Assembly (NCBI GenBank): GCA_963402885.1
Contig: OY727098.1
Location: 10,960,717 to 11,024,716 of the forward strand
From: Antedon bifida
Lineage: Eukaryota > Echinodermata > Crinoidea > Comatulida > Antedonidae
Direction: 5' to 3'
DNA: 64,000 nt
Part shown: positions 1 through 11,899 of the stretch, in pieces
How the letters are laid out: every line of letters begins with the position of its first letter
Numbering within the stretch: the first letter of the stretch is position 1
The notes under the pieces: generated by a model
What the model saw: the letters and a program-made list of their open reading frames with translations, nothing else
Told to the model about the DNA's origin: nothing
The model's database searches: none
Translations under genes and position numbers: made by a program

Positions 1-410
1 CTTACAGGATAAAGTTGCTGTCAATGGTATTTTTGTGAATCCCAATGTGTAACAGTTACAATGCAAAAGGAATTAGCTGTGTGGCTCTTGACATGAATAA
101 CACCAATTTTTAGTGGTCACTTGGGGCTACTGTCTCCAGCAACTTACAGGATAAAGTTGCTGTCATTGCTGTTTTAACATTCTATACAGTGCATATGCGG
201 ACAATGTCCAACAACTTTTATCCGTGTGGCTTTTCACATGATTAAATCCATTTTTTACTCCTCCTCCTCCTCCTCCTATTTGGTGTCCCCAGGGAAAATT
301 TACAGGATATGACCCGGCAGCAATATTGATTATTGAATCTTAGCCATATATCTACAGAATCAGCCCATCAAACTTTTTGTGGCTTTTCACATGAATAAAT
401 TCTCTGGGCA
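1..410. repeat. Degenerate tandem repeat, about 145-bp unit
   Basis: The words ACTTACAGGATAAAGTTGCT at the left edge and again near 144, with a weaker relative near 299, are each followed by a GTGTGGCTYTTSACATGA-type word near 80, 226 and 375. This indicates about three diverged tandem copies. The array probably continues off the left edge. No coding potential is seen. Confidence 0.6.
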
Positions 411-507
411 CCCAGTCTAATAGTGAAGAACATTTGTTTGTGTTGTATCCTTTTTATTGGTATCTCACATAAATGGCTAAGCTGGCTTTTCCCCTCTGTC
501 TACTTAC

Positions 508-580
508 AGTGCAGGGGTATTGACAAACTGCAAGCCATGGATTCATTGGAGTCAGTGGAGTCAACGTCCCACGTGACCAT
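508..580 (-). CDS. Putative first coding exon of an unidentified gene running off the left edge
   Basis: On the minus strand an ATG at 580 opens 24 codons (starting MVTWDVDSTDSNES) and reaches an ideal donor, ACT|GTAAGT, at 507. The downstream exons would lie to the left, outside the window. The product is not recognised. Support is only the donor match and the short open frame, so this could be chance; a longer minus-strand ORF overlaps it in another frame. Confidence 0.22.
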
Positions 581-1264
581 GTTAATTGCAATTCAAGCGA
601 GTCAGTACGAAGTGTAACTGCACTATTGTACCAAAAGTGTGAGGCACCATAAAACATATTAAATAATTTAATATAAATTAGTATGTTCATATGAAACATT
701 AGAGAGGAGTAATTATAAAATAAAATCATTATTTTATGTTATGTTGTTCTAAACATACCCTACTACTACTGTAATCTACTTTATTTGTCCATTGACAGCG
801 TTGATAAAGAAGCTACTGCTAGGCCTAGACCGTACTAGGCATACAGCGAATAGCCATCTCTACTCTGGCGGGCAGGCTACAGTATACTATAGGGCCTAGG
901 CTAGCTAGCTAGGCTTCTTAGACGGTGACCAGGCACCACCTAACTAACCACTAACTGCAAACATCGAAGTCGCATCTGGATATTCGAAATTGTTAACATA
1001 ATTACATTAACGGTAGGTGATTCATAAATGTTTATGAATTGTACACACATATTAACGAAGGCTTATTATTCGAAGGCTCGCACTTGTTGGTATTTTTTCT
1101 GTTGAATTACCGTCATGGATTGCATGCATTGCGTGCCTTGTTGACTCACACTTTGGCAACACTCACAGTGCAGCTTGTATTGTAATCATTTTCCCTGAAA
1201 AATGTTTGTTTTATTTTTATCAAAAAATCTAGGTAAACAAGCTTCAACTGTATTGTAAATGTAT

Positions 1265-2501
1265 CTGGGGTGGATCCAGGGGGGGGGGGGGGGTATGGGT
1301 CCACGGACCCCCCCCCCCTCCCCCTACATTTTAAGGGTGCCCTTTTTTTAGAGGTTCAATATTTTATTTGTGTGACATATTTGTGTGTATATTAGTATGC
1401 ACAGAGTAGGCTACACTAACCCAAAAAATAAAAACAGAAATTTATCACAATGCGCGCGATGTTAAGTTACGGCGGCCGATCAAAGAGCATCGTGAGAGGT
1501 GGTGACGCGTGATGATCTCTACTTACAGTAAACTTCTAAAAATAGATCGTTTCACATACTACAGAGGGCGAATGTAAACTTTTTTCGCGCTATTTTCAAG
1601 ATGCCTCGTAAGGAGAGAGGGAGAAAGCGCAAACAGCAAGATTTGGCAGAACAAGCCAAACATTGTGTCAAACTAGGTGGCTGGTTGTTACATACTAGTA
1701 ATAATGATGAGCAGCTAGATACCTCTGGACCACCTATTTTTTTACCCGCCCGCTGAAGTCTGTAATAATGATGGGTTACCTCTACCTCTCTAGGCCCCCC
1801 AGATGCACACTGAGTTAACAAATGTATTGTAAATAATTTTAAATGTTCGTGGTGGTGAGCCAGAATAACAGTAATCTGGAGTGAGGGTATGGGTTACCTC
1901 TACCTCTCTAGGCCCCCCAGACGCACACTGGGTTAACAAATGTATTGTAAATAATGTTAAATGTTCGTGGTGGTAATACACTACTTGAAAACTTATAAAG
2001 TTTTACCGTATACTTTACGACAGGTATTGTCTGAATTCTTAATTTTGTGTTTATCAAATTAGAAACGGAAAAACTGCTCATTTAAATCAAATAAATTCAA
2101 CATGAAAACAATGTCGAATGATAAAAGATTACAATTACATGCATCATCAATTGATAATAATAATGAATTATTATCATTTATGACCGTATCGGAAGTATGT
2201 TCATCTGGGACTTCCCCCGACGTTTGCATTGATCGCAACAAAAAAGGATGTATCTATTGTTAGTCGCCGCGTGCTTAGGCTTAGGCTATGCTCACTTTGC
2301 TGTTTGCTAGCTAGCGCGCTAATAAAGTGTCATTTCCGGCGAACTAGAAAGGTGCCATTTATCTTGGATTTTGCGTGCGATAGTACCATTTCCGGCCATC
2401 TAAGTGTGTCCTGTAACAAAATTTGGCTCAAATACTCAATATCTGATGTGCCCTTTTTATCGGCGGACCCCCCCTCTGAAAAATGTCTGGATCCGCCCCA
2501 G
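1265..2501. mobile_element. hAT-like non-autonomous element with 15-bp inverted termini
   Basis: The left end CTGGGGTGGATCCAG (1265-1279) matches the inverted right end (2487-2501) at 14 of 15 bases. Both ends are followed inward by long G/C runs. The wording is close to the CAGGGGCGGATCCAG ends of many hAT-type miniature elements. No transposase is visible. Target duplications are not clear, so the superfamily is an inference. Inside lies a tandem duplication (1773-1980). Confidence 0.6.
1773..1980. repeat. Tandem duplication, period 118 bp
   Basis: A block starting GGGTTACCTCTACCTCTC at 1773 recurs at 1891 with a few substitutions, and both copies end in TTCGTGGTGGT. It sits inside the hAT-like element. 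Confidence 0.8.
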
Positions 2502-3498
2502 TTTATATGGTACAGCAGGCTGGCTGTAATATTTTCAGAATGTTGCTAAGACTGATGGCCTAGCCTAGGCAAATCTCTGAAGAGTACAATGTATAGGGCC
2601 TAGCTGGCATCTTCTGCAGGGACCCGATTGTCCCAGTCTGCCTGGTACTATGCATGTATTATTCTAGGCCTAGCCCTGAAAAAATCCCAGGCTAAGTTAA
2701 TTAATTAACCTTCCTGTTATTACAAACGTCTGTCTAGTTTGCATTATATATTATTATATTTAAAATAACCGTCTAGGCCTACTTACCGATAAATTAACAG
2801 CTCAGCTTTACACGATCAGGGGAAACCGCAGTCAATCGCGTCGATCTCTGTACAACAAACGGACTAGCATCTATCTACATGTTTGTTGTTATTAGACCAG
2901 ATCTCAGCTTTGTGGATGCTCATTAACATATCATGCATATGTATGAGTTAGCTCTACTGGCCTAATTTTTGAGCTGACGAGTTAGGAAAAATGATTATTA
3001 TGAACTTATTTTGCTTTTTTCTAAGTGAAATTAATAATTTTTTCGGATTTTTTTTCGGCGAAAGTGAACAACTTTATTATAACTACAAAATGGTCTATTA
3101 AAAATTTGATCTTCATTCTTCATGTTTTGGGGGATAATATATCTTTAAGAATAATGTTCAGAAAACATCAAACTTCCAGCTCAGGAATGGCAGTTTTGGT
3201 AAAGAAGGTAACTATTTTAACAAAATTAACCCAAGAATTAGTACTTTTAGCAGAAACAGGTAGGTCAAATACAGTATAATAAAATATACCCTATTTTTTA
3301 CCGTATTTTGAGTCATTTGCAGCAGAAACAGGCCCTATATTATAAGAGATAGAGAGGGAATGTGTGCGCTTTTTGGTTGTACAATTTTTTGCTACTGTTT
3401 TATAGGTCTTCCTAAATACCAAGCCTAACTAAGTCCTATCAATTATAACCAGGGCCCTACCATTATAAAGTAAATTATACAAAATAGGATATACTTAG
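2502..3498. other. Non-coding stretch
   Basis: No supportable gene. It holds several AGGCCTAG words and AT-rich sequence. A short ORF at 3025-3279 ends at a GGTAGGTC donor-like site, but its composition is low complexity and I do not call it a gene. Confidence 0.5.
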
Positions 3499-3870
3499 AA
3501 ATCCAAAGGCAAATTACTGAAAAAAATGACAATGCTGTGGGTATTAGTGGCCGGATCTCAATGGAGATACCAAATAAAATAAGGAAAAAGCTAAATCAAA
3601 ACGATAAAGTAAAACAGCCAGAAAAATTATCAGAGCTTTCGGGCAACACTAGCCCTTCATCAGTGCAAGAGTACTTAGACAAAGTAGATAGTATAAGCAG
3701 ACAAGTGCTGCCTGAGTGGACTGGAATAAAAGAAATAAAAACAAAGGAGTAAGAGTGGAAAACAAAGAAGATTTTGGAATGGATCTAAAAACCAACTCAA
3801 AAGGTGGTTAATATTGAAACCTAAATTTAAGTAGTCAATGGAATAATTTTACCACTCTGGGTGTATGTTG
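3499..3870 (-). mobile_element. Penelope-like repeat module with hammerhead-like core
   Basis: This is the longest copy of a module seen again at 47566-47700, 49268-49430, 49472-49605 and 52500-52660. Read on the minus strand it contains CTGATGA (3663-3657), a GGGC/GCCC stem and GAAA (3640-3637), the order of a hammerhead ribozyme core. On the plus strand it is open for 71 codons (3537-3752) with a lysine-rich peptide of no known family, probably a by-product. Other copies abut TATATA microsatellites. Hammerhead-bearing terminal repeats are known from Penelope-like retroelements; assignment here is an inference. Confidence 0.5.
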
Positions 3871-4009
3871 ATAATTGCATTTTCCTTGTTTTGCAATTTA
3901 CCTACAAATAAATAATTTGTTTTTCAAATATTCAGAAATATATCAGAATCATCAAAAGGAACTATAGTGCGAAATATTATATATATTTTTCAAAATATTT
4001 ATGCAAAAT

Positions 4010-4195
4010 GTAGAGATATCTCTATTTAAAACTAAGATATCTTAGTTTTAAATAGAGATATCTTAGTTTTTAATAAATATCTTAGTTTTAAATAGAGATA
4101 TCTCTATTTAAAACTATGATATCTCTATTTAAAACTAAGATATCTCTATTTAAAACTAAAATATCTCTATTAAAAACTAAGATATCTCTATTGCT
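4010..4195. repeat. 20-bp tandem array with strand switch
   Basis: About nine copies of a 20-bp unit (AAATAGAGATATCTTAGTTT) run first in one orientation, then in the other. The array can therefore fold on itself. The same unit occurs inside the two large foldback elements at 9103-9190 and 29850-30030. Confidence 0.85.
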
Positions 4196-4303
4196 TGAAT
4201 AAATGACAGCTTGGCGCGCCATACAAATACAATGAGCTTTGGTGGTTAATTCAAACATTACTACAGTGTAGTTGACTCAAGGACAGCGGCTATCAATCAA
4301 ATA

Positions 4304-5102
4304 CTGTATATTTCGGTGTATAAGTCGCACTTTTGACACGCAAATTTGACCTCTAATACACCGAACATAAATGCCTCACCACACAGATTGTACATATCGT
4401 CACCTCGTTGGCTAGGCCTGAGTAGGCTAGGCCTAGCTACAGTGTAACGTAACGGCAACCTGCTTCTGCCTAGTTTTCAAGGCATTTTAGCATGATGTTA
4501 TACTAAATATGATGAAAAGATTTGTTCATTATGGAGCTGTTTTAGGCGCTCCGATAACATTTCATTTGTAAACGTTTACGATTGGAATAGTATTTATTTA
4601 TAGTTATACGCACGATCGCCGACCGCCGTACCCCCAGCGCAAGCCCTTCTTGGCGGCCACATGGTGTATGGTATTCGACTAGTATATTCTCCAGTTGATT
4701 CTAGCATGGACCTAGCTTGCACACTTATCGAATACGATTGTCCTTGAAAACGTGCGCCCTCTCGAAATGATCGAGCAAGGCTAGCCCACACACGTGCGTG
4801 TTACACACACGGTCATGCACTTGATGTTGTGGGTGCGAAACTCATGAATAACAAGTTAGAAAGAACTTGTTGAGGCTGGGCGCGGCCGAGCCTCGGTAAT
4901 AAAAAACCTAAATAAAGGACGCCGTTGTAAATATAACAAAATATATTATTACAATAATATTGATTACAATTTAAAAAACATTGTTTTGATGAAATATAAA
5001 GTGCGTCTTATGCATCGACGAAATAAAAAATACAGATATTTTACTCTCAGTTTAGGGGGTGCGTCTTGTACACAGGTGCGACTTATACACCGAAATATAC
5101 GG
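4304..5102. mobile_element. TA-flanked inverted-repeat element, 799 bp
   Basis: The left end CTGTATATTTCGGTGTATAA and the inverted right end CCGTATATTTCGGTGTATAA continue together into GTCGCAC (26 bp, one mismatch). TA dinucleotides flank both ends (4302-4303, 5103-5104). Subterminal copies of GCGTCTT/GTGCGACTT words repeat inside. It resembles miniature elements with a TA target duplication. A 65-codon ORF (4594-4791, minus) has no recognised domain, so the element is non-autonomous. Confidence 0.75.
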
Positions 5103-6479
5103 TAACCACTATTTTGCATTGCAGCTAGTCAGTTAAGTGGCATTCGAACACTAAATCAATTTAATGTTTTTAACCATTATTTTCAGGCTGTTTTTGAAGA
5201 AATTGTGGTTAATTTATTCACACAATTAAAACTGGTTATATTTTTCGCAACAGAAAAAGGACCTAAGAAAAAAAGGATTATGACACTTTAGTGGAACATT
5301 TTTTCTTTAATTACCCTGGATCTGCCTTTGTGCGGATAACCAATTATTTCAAAAGTTTAAAATGTGTATATCTAAAGAATCACTAGAGCAGGTGCATCTA
5401 AAACATAAATGAATGATTGATGTTTAAACACAAAGTAATTAGCACAGAGATTTTAAAAGCATTAATGGAGCCTCTGCTTCACAAACTGTCACAGCCTTTC
5501 TCTAGTCATACATAGAGAAAAAAATACTATTTAAAAGTTCAATGTCAAGGTCAGCATTCCCTATTAATAATTGACAAAGTGTGTCAATTTGAGTTGATAA
5601 GATTTCAATATATAAAGATGTCAAAATTAAATCCTTAGACAAACTACTGTTGTTGACAACTTGTTTTATTCATGTCGTTTAGCATGCCATTCCGCAACCA
5701 AAAAAAAATTAATGGGTCGCGAAATTGTTTCCGATACTGAACTTTTTATCAATTATACACTGATCTACAGTTATGTGAAATGTTCTCAGTTTTGTAGAAT
5801 CTACAACACTGATTACATTTTACATCTACAGTTTTTCCTACAGTATGTTGACGCGCGCGTACACACAATTGGGAATCGAAGACGGGGCAATGCTTTTGAC
5901 GCATAGTTCGTTGTTAATTTTCAAGTGGAAAATCCCTGTTTAGGACATGGATTAAATAACCTACCAACTGGTTCTACGACGCTATTTTTCTGTAGTTTGC
6001 AAAGAAGTGTGTAACTTGACTGAAAAACTGCGAACTTTGATGTACCGGTGTTGGGAAATGAACATTAGAAAGAACAATATAAACCGGTCCATCCCAAATT
6101 ACACTCATAGTGATGTTTTTCAGGCCCTAGCCCGGGGAAATCTGTATGGTTCGGGAGAACCCCTTGAATTTCTTTACCGGCGGAAAAAGTAGGCCAATTG
6201 CGAGCATGCTATTATTAGTGTCATTTCCGGCCAACTAGAGATGTCATTTATCATGATTTTTATGTGTGAGAATACAATTTCCAGCCATCTTGGGGTGTCA
6301 TTTAATAAACTTCGCTTTGCCACAGGCCCCACCATGTGGAGTTTGCTGTAAGCTCAAATATACAATGTTTGGTCGCGAGAATTTTCAAAATAGAATAATG
6401 GGCCGCCATCAAAAAAGGTTGCGGAATGCTGGTTTAGCAGGTCAGTTAGGTTAAACAATATTATAGTAAAATGTTGTCA
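5103..6479. other. Non-coding stretch with a dispersed repeat
   Basis: No gene can be supported. Near 6218-6300 a repeat with GTCATTTCCGGCCA recurs from 2328-2405 and, more weakly, at 32880-32935. Short ORFs at 5661-5906, 6007-6192 and 6266-6454 show no domain. Confidence 0.5.
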
Positions 6480-8220
6480 TCAACAAAACAAATACAAAAT
6501 TTAAATCAATTTATTACCTGTACTAACATTGAGACAGGTAGGTATATTTTTTCACAAATTTGCATTAAATTACCCATTTTTTAGTTCACGATTATTAAAG
6601 TTTAACATGCACGTGCATCATTATTTTGCAATTAAAGTTCATCAAAATGAATGAAATCTACTACAAAATGTATGAAAAACATAAATCAATTGCAAAAACA
6701 TTTTTTCTACATAGGCTAGGCAATATATCTAAAAAACAGCCCAAAGTGAAACAAACTGTAAACAGAGATTTTCTTTTTTTAAATGGTCACATATGATGAG
6801 ATCAAAATTTGAGCATCACACCTCTGTTACTCATCATGATATATGCAAATTAGCTTAAATATGCCAATTAAGGTAAAATTACAAAGTGTTAAAGGTGTGA
6901 TTTTGGGAATTACAAAGCGGTCCTATTCTGGCTTTTGGAAAACTGTATCCGATTCATTTGAGGAAAAACTAAATCTCTGCAGGTATTTTAGCCACATAAA
7001 TGCAAATATTGAGATTGGGTCAAGGGTCAAATGTTGTACTTTCTGTCATTTTTTTTGCAATTTTTTTATTAACTTATAACTTGTATTACTAATTTGCATA
7101 CTTTCAAGGTGCGTGAAAAAGGCCTGATTTTGGGAATTACTAAACGGTCCTATGCTGGCTACAGAAAACCTGTATCTGAAGGCCATACAACATTGAAACA
7201 CCGGTTCTCGTCAAATCATCGAAGTTAAGCAATGTTGGGCCCGGTTGCAATCTGGATGGGAGACTGTCTGGAATCGCGGCGGGTGCTGTATATACCAGAG
7301 AGTTATCGTGTAATCATAACTAGAATGTGAGGCAATGTAACATACAAAGTCATGTTATTCTATTTTTTTTGTATGATGACGTAATAAAAATTAAAATTTT
7401 TTGTGAAAGACTATTGATTAAGAATTTATTAAAATCTAGGACGAAATTGGGTAAGCATAAGCGCAATGCGCTCTATGAAATGTGATTAACTAGTACTAAA
7501 GCGAAAAAAATCCTATTTTTAAACTTTGAGTGGCCATATGGTGACGTCAAAACATCCTGAATTTTACATGAATTGGTATCTACAACTCATCGGCTTCCAT
7601 AATAAAATTTTAAAAATGGGGGGGGGGGGGGGGGGGACCTGCCATCCTAAAGAGCTATAACCGATTAAAAATAGGTATATTCACAAATTTCCATTAAATT
7701 ACCCATTTTATAGCACACGATTATTAAGTTTAACATGCACATGCGACATTAAAGTTCATAAAATGAATGATATTTACTACAAAAGGTATGAAAAACAAAA
7801 ATCAATTGCAAAAAACATTTTTCTGTGCGCAAAATGCAAAAAATTAGAAAGTTTTGAAATGCTCAAAATGGCCTAAAAAATGTACATGAAATTGATTTTG
7901 AAATTTCAAATACACACATAATTTTTTTGGTAGCACGCCATTTACATCATTTCAAAAGTTGCTCCATATTATAAAATACACTTTCGTAAAGTTTCATAGA
8001 AAAATAATTTTTTTTTCAGAATTTATGATCAACCATAAAATATCCTCAAACATTTCAGATATAGCTGCAACAAAAATCGTGAAAGAAAGAAGAACTCGTC
8101 AAATTGACGAGTTAGTTATCTGCACGACAAACGTCACGTACACTAGAAAGAAAATGCGAAAAAAACCCAAAAAAAAACGCCATTATGACCTGAAGTCTAT
8201 TTTGTCCCCATAGTATATAT
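6480..8220 (+). repeat. Mosaic of the TGACGTCA-rich dispersed repeat family
   Basis: Blocks here recur at 11900-15775, 19983-20760 and 53210-57640. Landmarks are the GTATATTTTTSCACAAATT block (6540, 7672), GGTGACGTCAAAACATCC at 7541, and a terminal hairpin AACTCGTCA/TGACGAGTT near 8094-8114 followed by AGTTATCYGC. A local duplication of the TTTTGGGAATTAC block (6900 and 7125) flanks the 5S-like sequence. A run of about 18 G lies at 7618-7636. No coding region. Confidence 0.75.
7172..7292 (+). pseudogene. 5S rRNA-derived sequence (pseudogene or 5S-headed SINE)
   Basis: The segment aligns along its length with eukaryotic 5S rRNA: GGCCATAC near the start, CCGGTTCTCGTC, AAGTTAAGCAATGTTGGGCC over internal box A, TGGATGGGAGAC over box C, and GGGTGCTGTA near the end. 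The CCGGTTCTCGTC stretch is like echinoderm 5S. Differences break the closing stem and the loop-E/helix-V region (GCAATC where AGTACT is usual, GAATCGCGGCGGG where GAATACCGGG is usual). It is a single copy inside repeats, so a retrocopy or SINE head is more likely than a functional gene. Confidence 0.75.
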
Positions 8221-9349
8221 ATACAGTATACTGTATTTAATACTGTATACTCAACCACAAATGTGAAAACGCATCACCCACAAATGTAAAAACAACCACA
8301 AATTTAAAAACACATCATCCACAATTGTGAAAACAGCGCTCACAAATGTGAAAACGATCATCGCCCACAAATGTAAAAAAAAATTCAAATCAAATTTATT
8401 GCTAGGAAATTTTGATCGAGTTAATGTTAATGTATTTATATACATTGTATTAAGTTGTTTCAATAGTTGTGTGTTCACGATACGTCGGTAAGGGTAGTCG
8501 TTAACACGTTGGATTATTAGCATTTTGCTGCTCGTGTGCGCTATATTTGCATGTTAACTTGTAATATTTCAAGACGATATTTGTTATTTGCTGCGCGCAT
8601 GCACGATACTTCAAGATCAAGGCCATATTATATCATTGTTACTTGTAGTGTGTAGTTGTTAACTCATTGGCTTACTATTATGTACATATAGTTCCAAGTC
8701 GATGTTCGATACATTTTTTTGCGCGCACACACGATACTACAAGATCAAGGTTAAATTGCTACTTGTATGTATAGTGTTTGGTTGTTAACTAGTTGGCTTA
8801 TCTGTTATGTACGTATAGTTCCAAGCCGATTTTCGATGTTTTTTTGCGCGCGCACACGATACTACAAGGTCAAGGCTATATATACCATTGCTACTTGTAG
8901 TGTTTGGTTGTTAACTCGTTGGCTTACTGTTATGTATGTATAGTTCCAAGTTGATGTTCGATGTTTTTTGCGCGCACACACGATACTACAAGGTCAAGGT
9001 CATATATACTATTGCTGCTTGTAGTGTTTGGTTGTTAACTCGTTGGCTTACTGTTATAGTTCCAAGTCGATGTTCGATTCAATGTTTTTTGTGTGCGTTT
9101 TAAATAGAGGTATCTTAGTTTTAAATAGAGATATCTTAGTTTTAAATAGAGATATCTTAGTTTTAAATAGAGATATTTTAGTTAATCGACTACCTACTTC
9201 AATTTCGTCGGTAATTAACTAGTTTTAAAATTGATGTTAATTTATGTTATTAAATACCATAATTTTACAGAAGTTTAGGTTTAGGATTAAACAAGAAATA
9301 TTTTTTTACAAAAAACGCCGCTCGCCTTTTTTGACGTGGCAGTTTTAAT

Positions 9350-9461
9350 TATTAACTGGAAAATTATTACTTTTATGTTGTACCAAAAAAATACATACAC
9401 AATTGGTATAAATACCTTTAGTTTGTGTATGTATTTTTTGGTTAATAATTTTCCAGTTAAT
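9350..9461. repeat. Central hairpin of FB1
   Basis: TTAACTGGAAAATTATTA at 9351-9368 is the inverse of TAATAATTTTCCAGTTAA at 9443-9460, and the AT-rich ACATACACA words (9393-9401) mirror TGTGTATGT (9424-9432). The loop is about 22 bp. An almost identical hairpin lies at 30197-30327. Confidence 0.85.
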
Positions 9462-9830
9462 TATATTCGGAACCAGATGAATTTATTTAATAGTTTTAAT
9501 TATTGTTCTTTCGTCATTAAATTAGCCTTTATCAATCAATTAATTGAATCAAACAATCTACTTTTATTTCAGAACAAAGTCCATGGCTTACTGATGTATA
9601 GAATAAAAGTATAATTTTAGACTAAACTATTGTACTTTGCATATTCCGGTGTAGGGGCGTTATTCCTTAATGTCGTAGTGACCTACAGACCCCAACATTC
9701 TTGTAAACAAAATGTCTAATTTCCCAAAACTTTCGTTATACAGCTGCCGACACTATATAACCTTGACCTTGTAGTATCGTGTACGCGCGCAAAAAACATT
9801 GAACATCGACTGGGAACTAGATGTACATAA

Positions 9831-11003
9831 GGCCAAATAAAAAAACATACTTGTTAAGCGTCACATCCTCATGAATTTTCAGGGAAGGGAGGGCGGTTTT
9901 TGTTTCTTTTTTTAACCTTTTATGGAGGTATATTTTTGCGCGATGGACGATGGCCCACTTTTTTTTTAGGACGAAATGTCAAACAAAATTGACTATGTAT
10001 AAAATATTATTGCCGATGACAAAACTGAATTTATATTTTTTATATTCAGACGTAATTAAAACATTAAATTTAATTGCCACCAAGCGAAATTGTAGGGCCT
10101 TAACCCGCCTCACTCATCGGCCATGGTCCGCCGTCTCTCGCTCGACTCATCTATCAAGGAAATTCCCTATCGCGAGAAGCATGATGTTGGTCTCAACAAT
10201 ACTAAATAGTGGGCTGATTAATAGTTTGAAAACAGCTTACGGCATTTCTTTGATGAATCCTTTGCCCATTGCTGTGTAAATCAGTAATTAAAGTTGTGAT
10301 GCGAAAAGTGTGTGTAATTATTCTACAGGTAAACCATAGGCAAAGAAACCCATCGCCCAATCCAACAGGACCTTGTGGTGTGCCGAGGAGACGTTCTTCT
10401 TGAGAGCGAGATCATCGTAAACAAAATTGGTAGAGTCCATTATGTATAGGGTGTTTACTGTTTACGAACCTATTAAAAACGCGCTTCGACCACTGTGTAG
10501 GCAAAATATTTATTTCGTTAAATCCCTAAATTGATAATCGCATATTCTGTAATCATGTGACTGATGTAATCCTCAGCAACGTACTAAATGCACGTGATTT
10601 AATGTGTTGGGAAAAAGCTTGCTGTTTACCACATTACATGATTCACGGTGCTATTCGCGTTTCCTTGACGTAAATCGGCGGCGTGTAAATGAAACTGTTT
10701 TCACCATCTTGGTTCCTATTAGCCGATGTCGACATAGAGATCGGCGGCTAGCGTGGCTAAGCTAAAAAGTATGTATTTTTCAAAAATTACACTAGCCTAG
10801 CAAACAATTTTCAACTAGCAATTATCAAGAATCTACTAGTAAAATGCTAGTTTGCTCGCATGATTTTCGAGCCCTGCTCTGGAGCTTGGCCGGGCCGCGG
10901 AACTTTTCTGCGAATGGGAAAAAAAAAAGGAAAAAAAAAGAGAGGCGGCTGGATAATCAGGAGCGGGCGGTGACGCTTAACAAGTATGTTTTTTTATTTG
11001 GCC
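9831..11003. mobile_element. PIF/Harbinger-like element nested in FB1, TAA duplication
   Basis: GGCCAAATAAAAAAACATAC at 9831 is mirrored by the inverted right end finishing at 11003. The match continues through TTGTTAAGCGTCAC, about 34 bp in all. TAA stands on both sides (9828-9830, 11004-11006). Neighbouring array units in FB1 read ACATAACAG without interruption, which is the empty site. GGCC-type ends and a 3-bp TWA duplication are hallmarks of PIF/Harbinger elements. At 1173 bp with no recognisable transposase it is non-autonomous. Confidence 0.85.
10318..10440 (-). CDS. Small ORF inside the Harbinger-like element
   Basis: An ATG at 10440 opens 40 codons (starting MDSTNFVYDDLALKKN, ending near FFAYGLPVE). 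The frame may be an exon: ACCT|GTAGAA follows Gly-Leu-Pro, and an acceptor-like TTTACACAG lies at about 10278 before a second short open stretch (QWAKDSSKKCR). The composition is more protein-like than the surrounding repeats, but no family is recognised. It could be a captured host fragment, a relic of a transposon accessory protein, or chance. Confidence 0.25.
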   Translation of the reverse strand: MDSTNFVYDDLALKKNVSSAHHKVLLDWAMGFFAYGLPVE

Positions 11004-11899
11004 TAACAGTAAGCTAACAACCACACACCACAAGTAGCAATGGTATACATCGAATCGAACATCGATTTGGAACTATACGTACATACAGTATAATAGTAAA
11101 CCAACGAGAACAACCAAACACTACAACTAGCAATGGTATATATGACCATGACCTTGTGGTATTGTGTGCGCACTCAAAAAACATTGAATCGAAACTATAC
11201 GTACATAACAGTAAGACAACAAGTTAACAACCAAACACTACAAGTAGCAATAGTATATATGGCCTTGACCTTGTAGTATCGTATGTGCGCGCAAAAAACA
11301 TCAAACATCGACTTGGAACTATAACGTACATAACAGTAAGCCAACGAGTTAACAACCACACACTACAAGTAGCAATAGTATATATGGCCTTGACCTTGTA
11401 GTATCGTGCGCAAAAAACATCAAATCAACTTGGAACTAATACGTACATAACAGTAAGCCAACGAGTTAACGACCAAACACTACAAGTAGCAATGGTATAT
11501 ATGACCATGATCTTGTAGTATCGTGTGTGCGCGCAGCAAATAATAAATATTGTCTTGAACTATTACGTACATAATTAAACCAACGAGTTAACAATGCAAA
11601 TATCGCGTGCACGAGCAGCAAAATATTGATAATCCAACACGTTAACAGAGGTATCGTGAACACACAAGTATTGAAACAACTCATAATCATGATAATAACT
11701 TGATCAAAATTGTCTATCACTAAATTTGATTTGATTTTTTTACATTTGTGGGCGCTGTTTATTACATTTGTGGGTGATGCGTTTTCACATTTGTGGTTGT
11801 TTTCACATTTGTGGGTGATACGTTTTCACATTTGTAGTTGTTTTCACATTTGTGGGTTCAACAGACCTACCTTCAAATTCAAACATGATGATGTCACCA

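Larger units (their letters stand above)
8249..11863. mobile_element. Large foldback element FB1 (about 2.4 kb without nested insertion)
   Basis: Nested arrays are arranged as a palindrome. Left: CACAAATGTGAAAAC units (8252-8378), a spacer, about four 125-bp units (8570-9095), then 20-bp AGATATCTTAG units (9103-9190). The centre is a hairpin (9350-9461). The right arm runs in mirror order, with 125-bp units (9765-9830 and 11004-11570) and ends in CACATTTGTGGGTTCAACA at 11863. The left tip is worn compared with its relative at 28765-31452. A Harbinger-like element interrupts the right arm. No transposase is encoded. Confidence 0.85.

Noticed and set aside
3537-3752. 71-codon lysine-rich ORF as a gene
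   Set aside because: The same DNA recurs as a dispersed module in both orientations with broken frames elsewhere.
4594-4791. 65-codon minus ORF in the TA-flanked element as a transposase fragment
   Set aside because: No DDE-type or helix-turn-helix motif is visible, and it is too short to judge.
8251-8523. 90-codon minus ORF at the FB1 left end, and similar ones at 11710-11934, 28916-29137 and 31218-31517
   Set aside because: Open frames over the CACAAATGTG arrays with repeated HLW/HICG wording; repeat artefacts.
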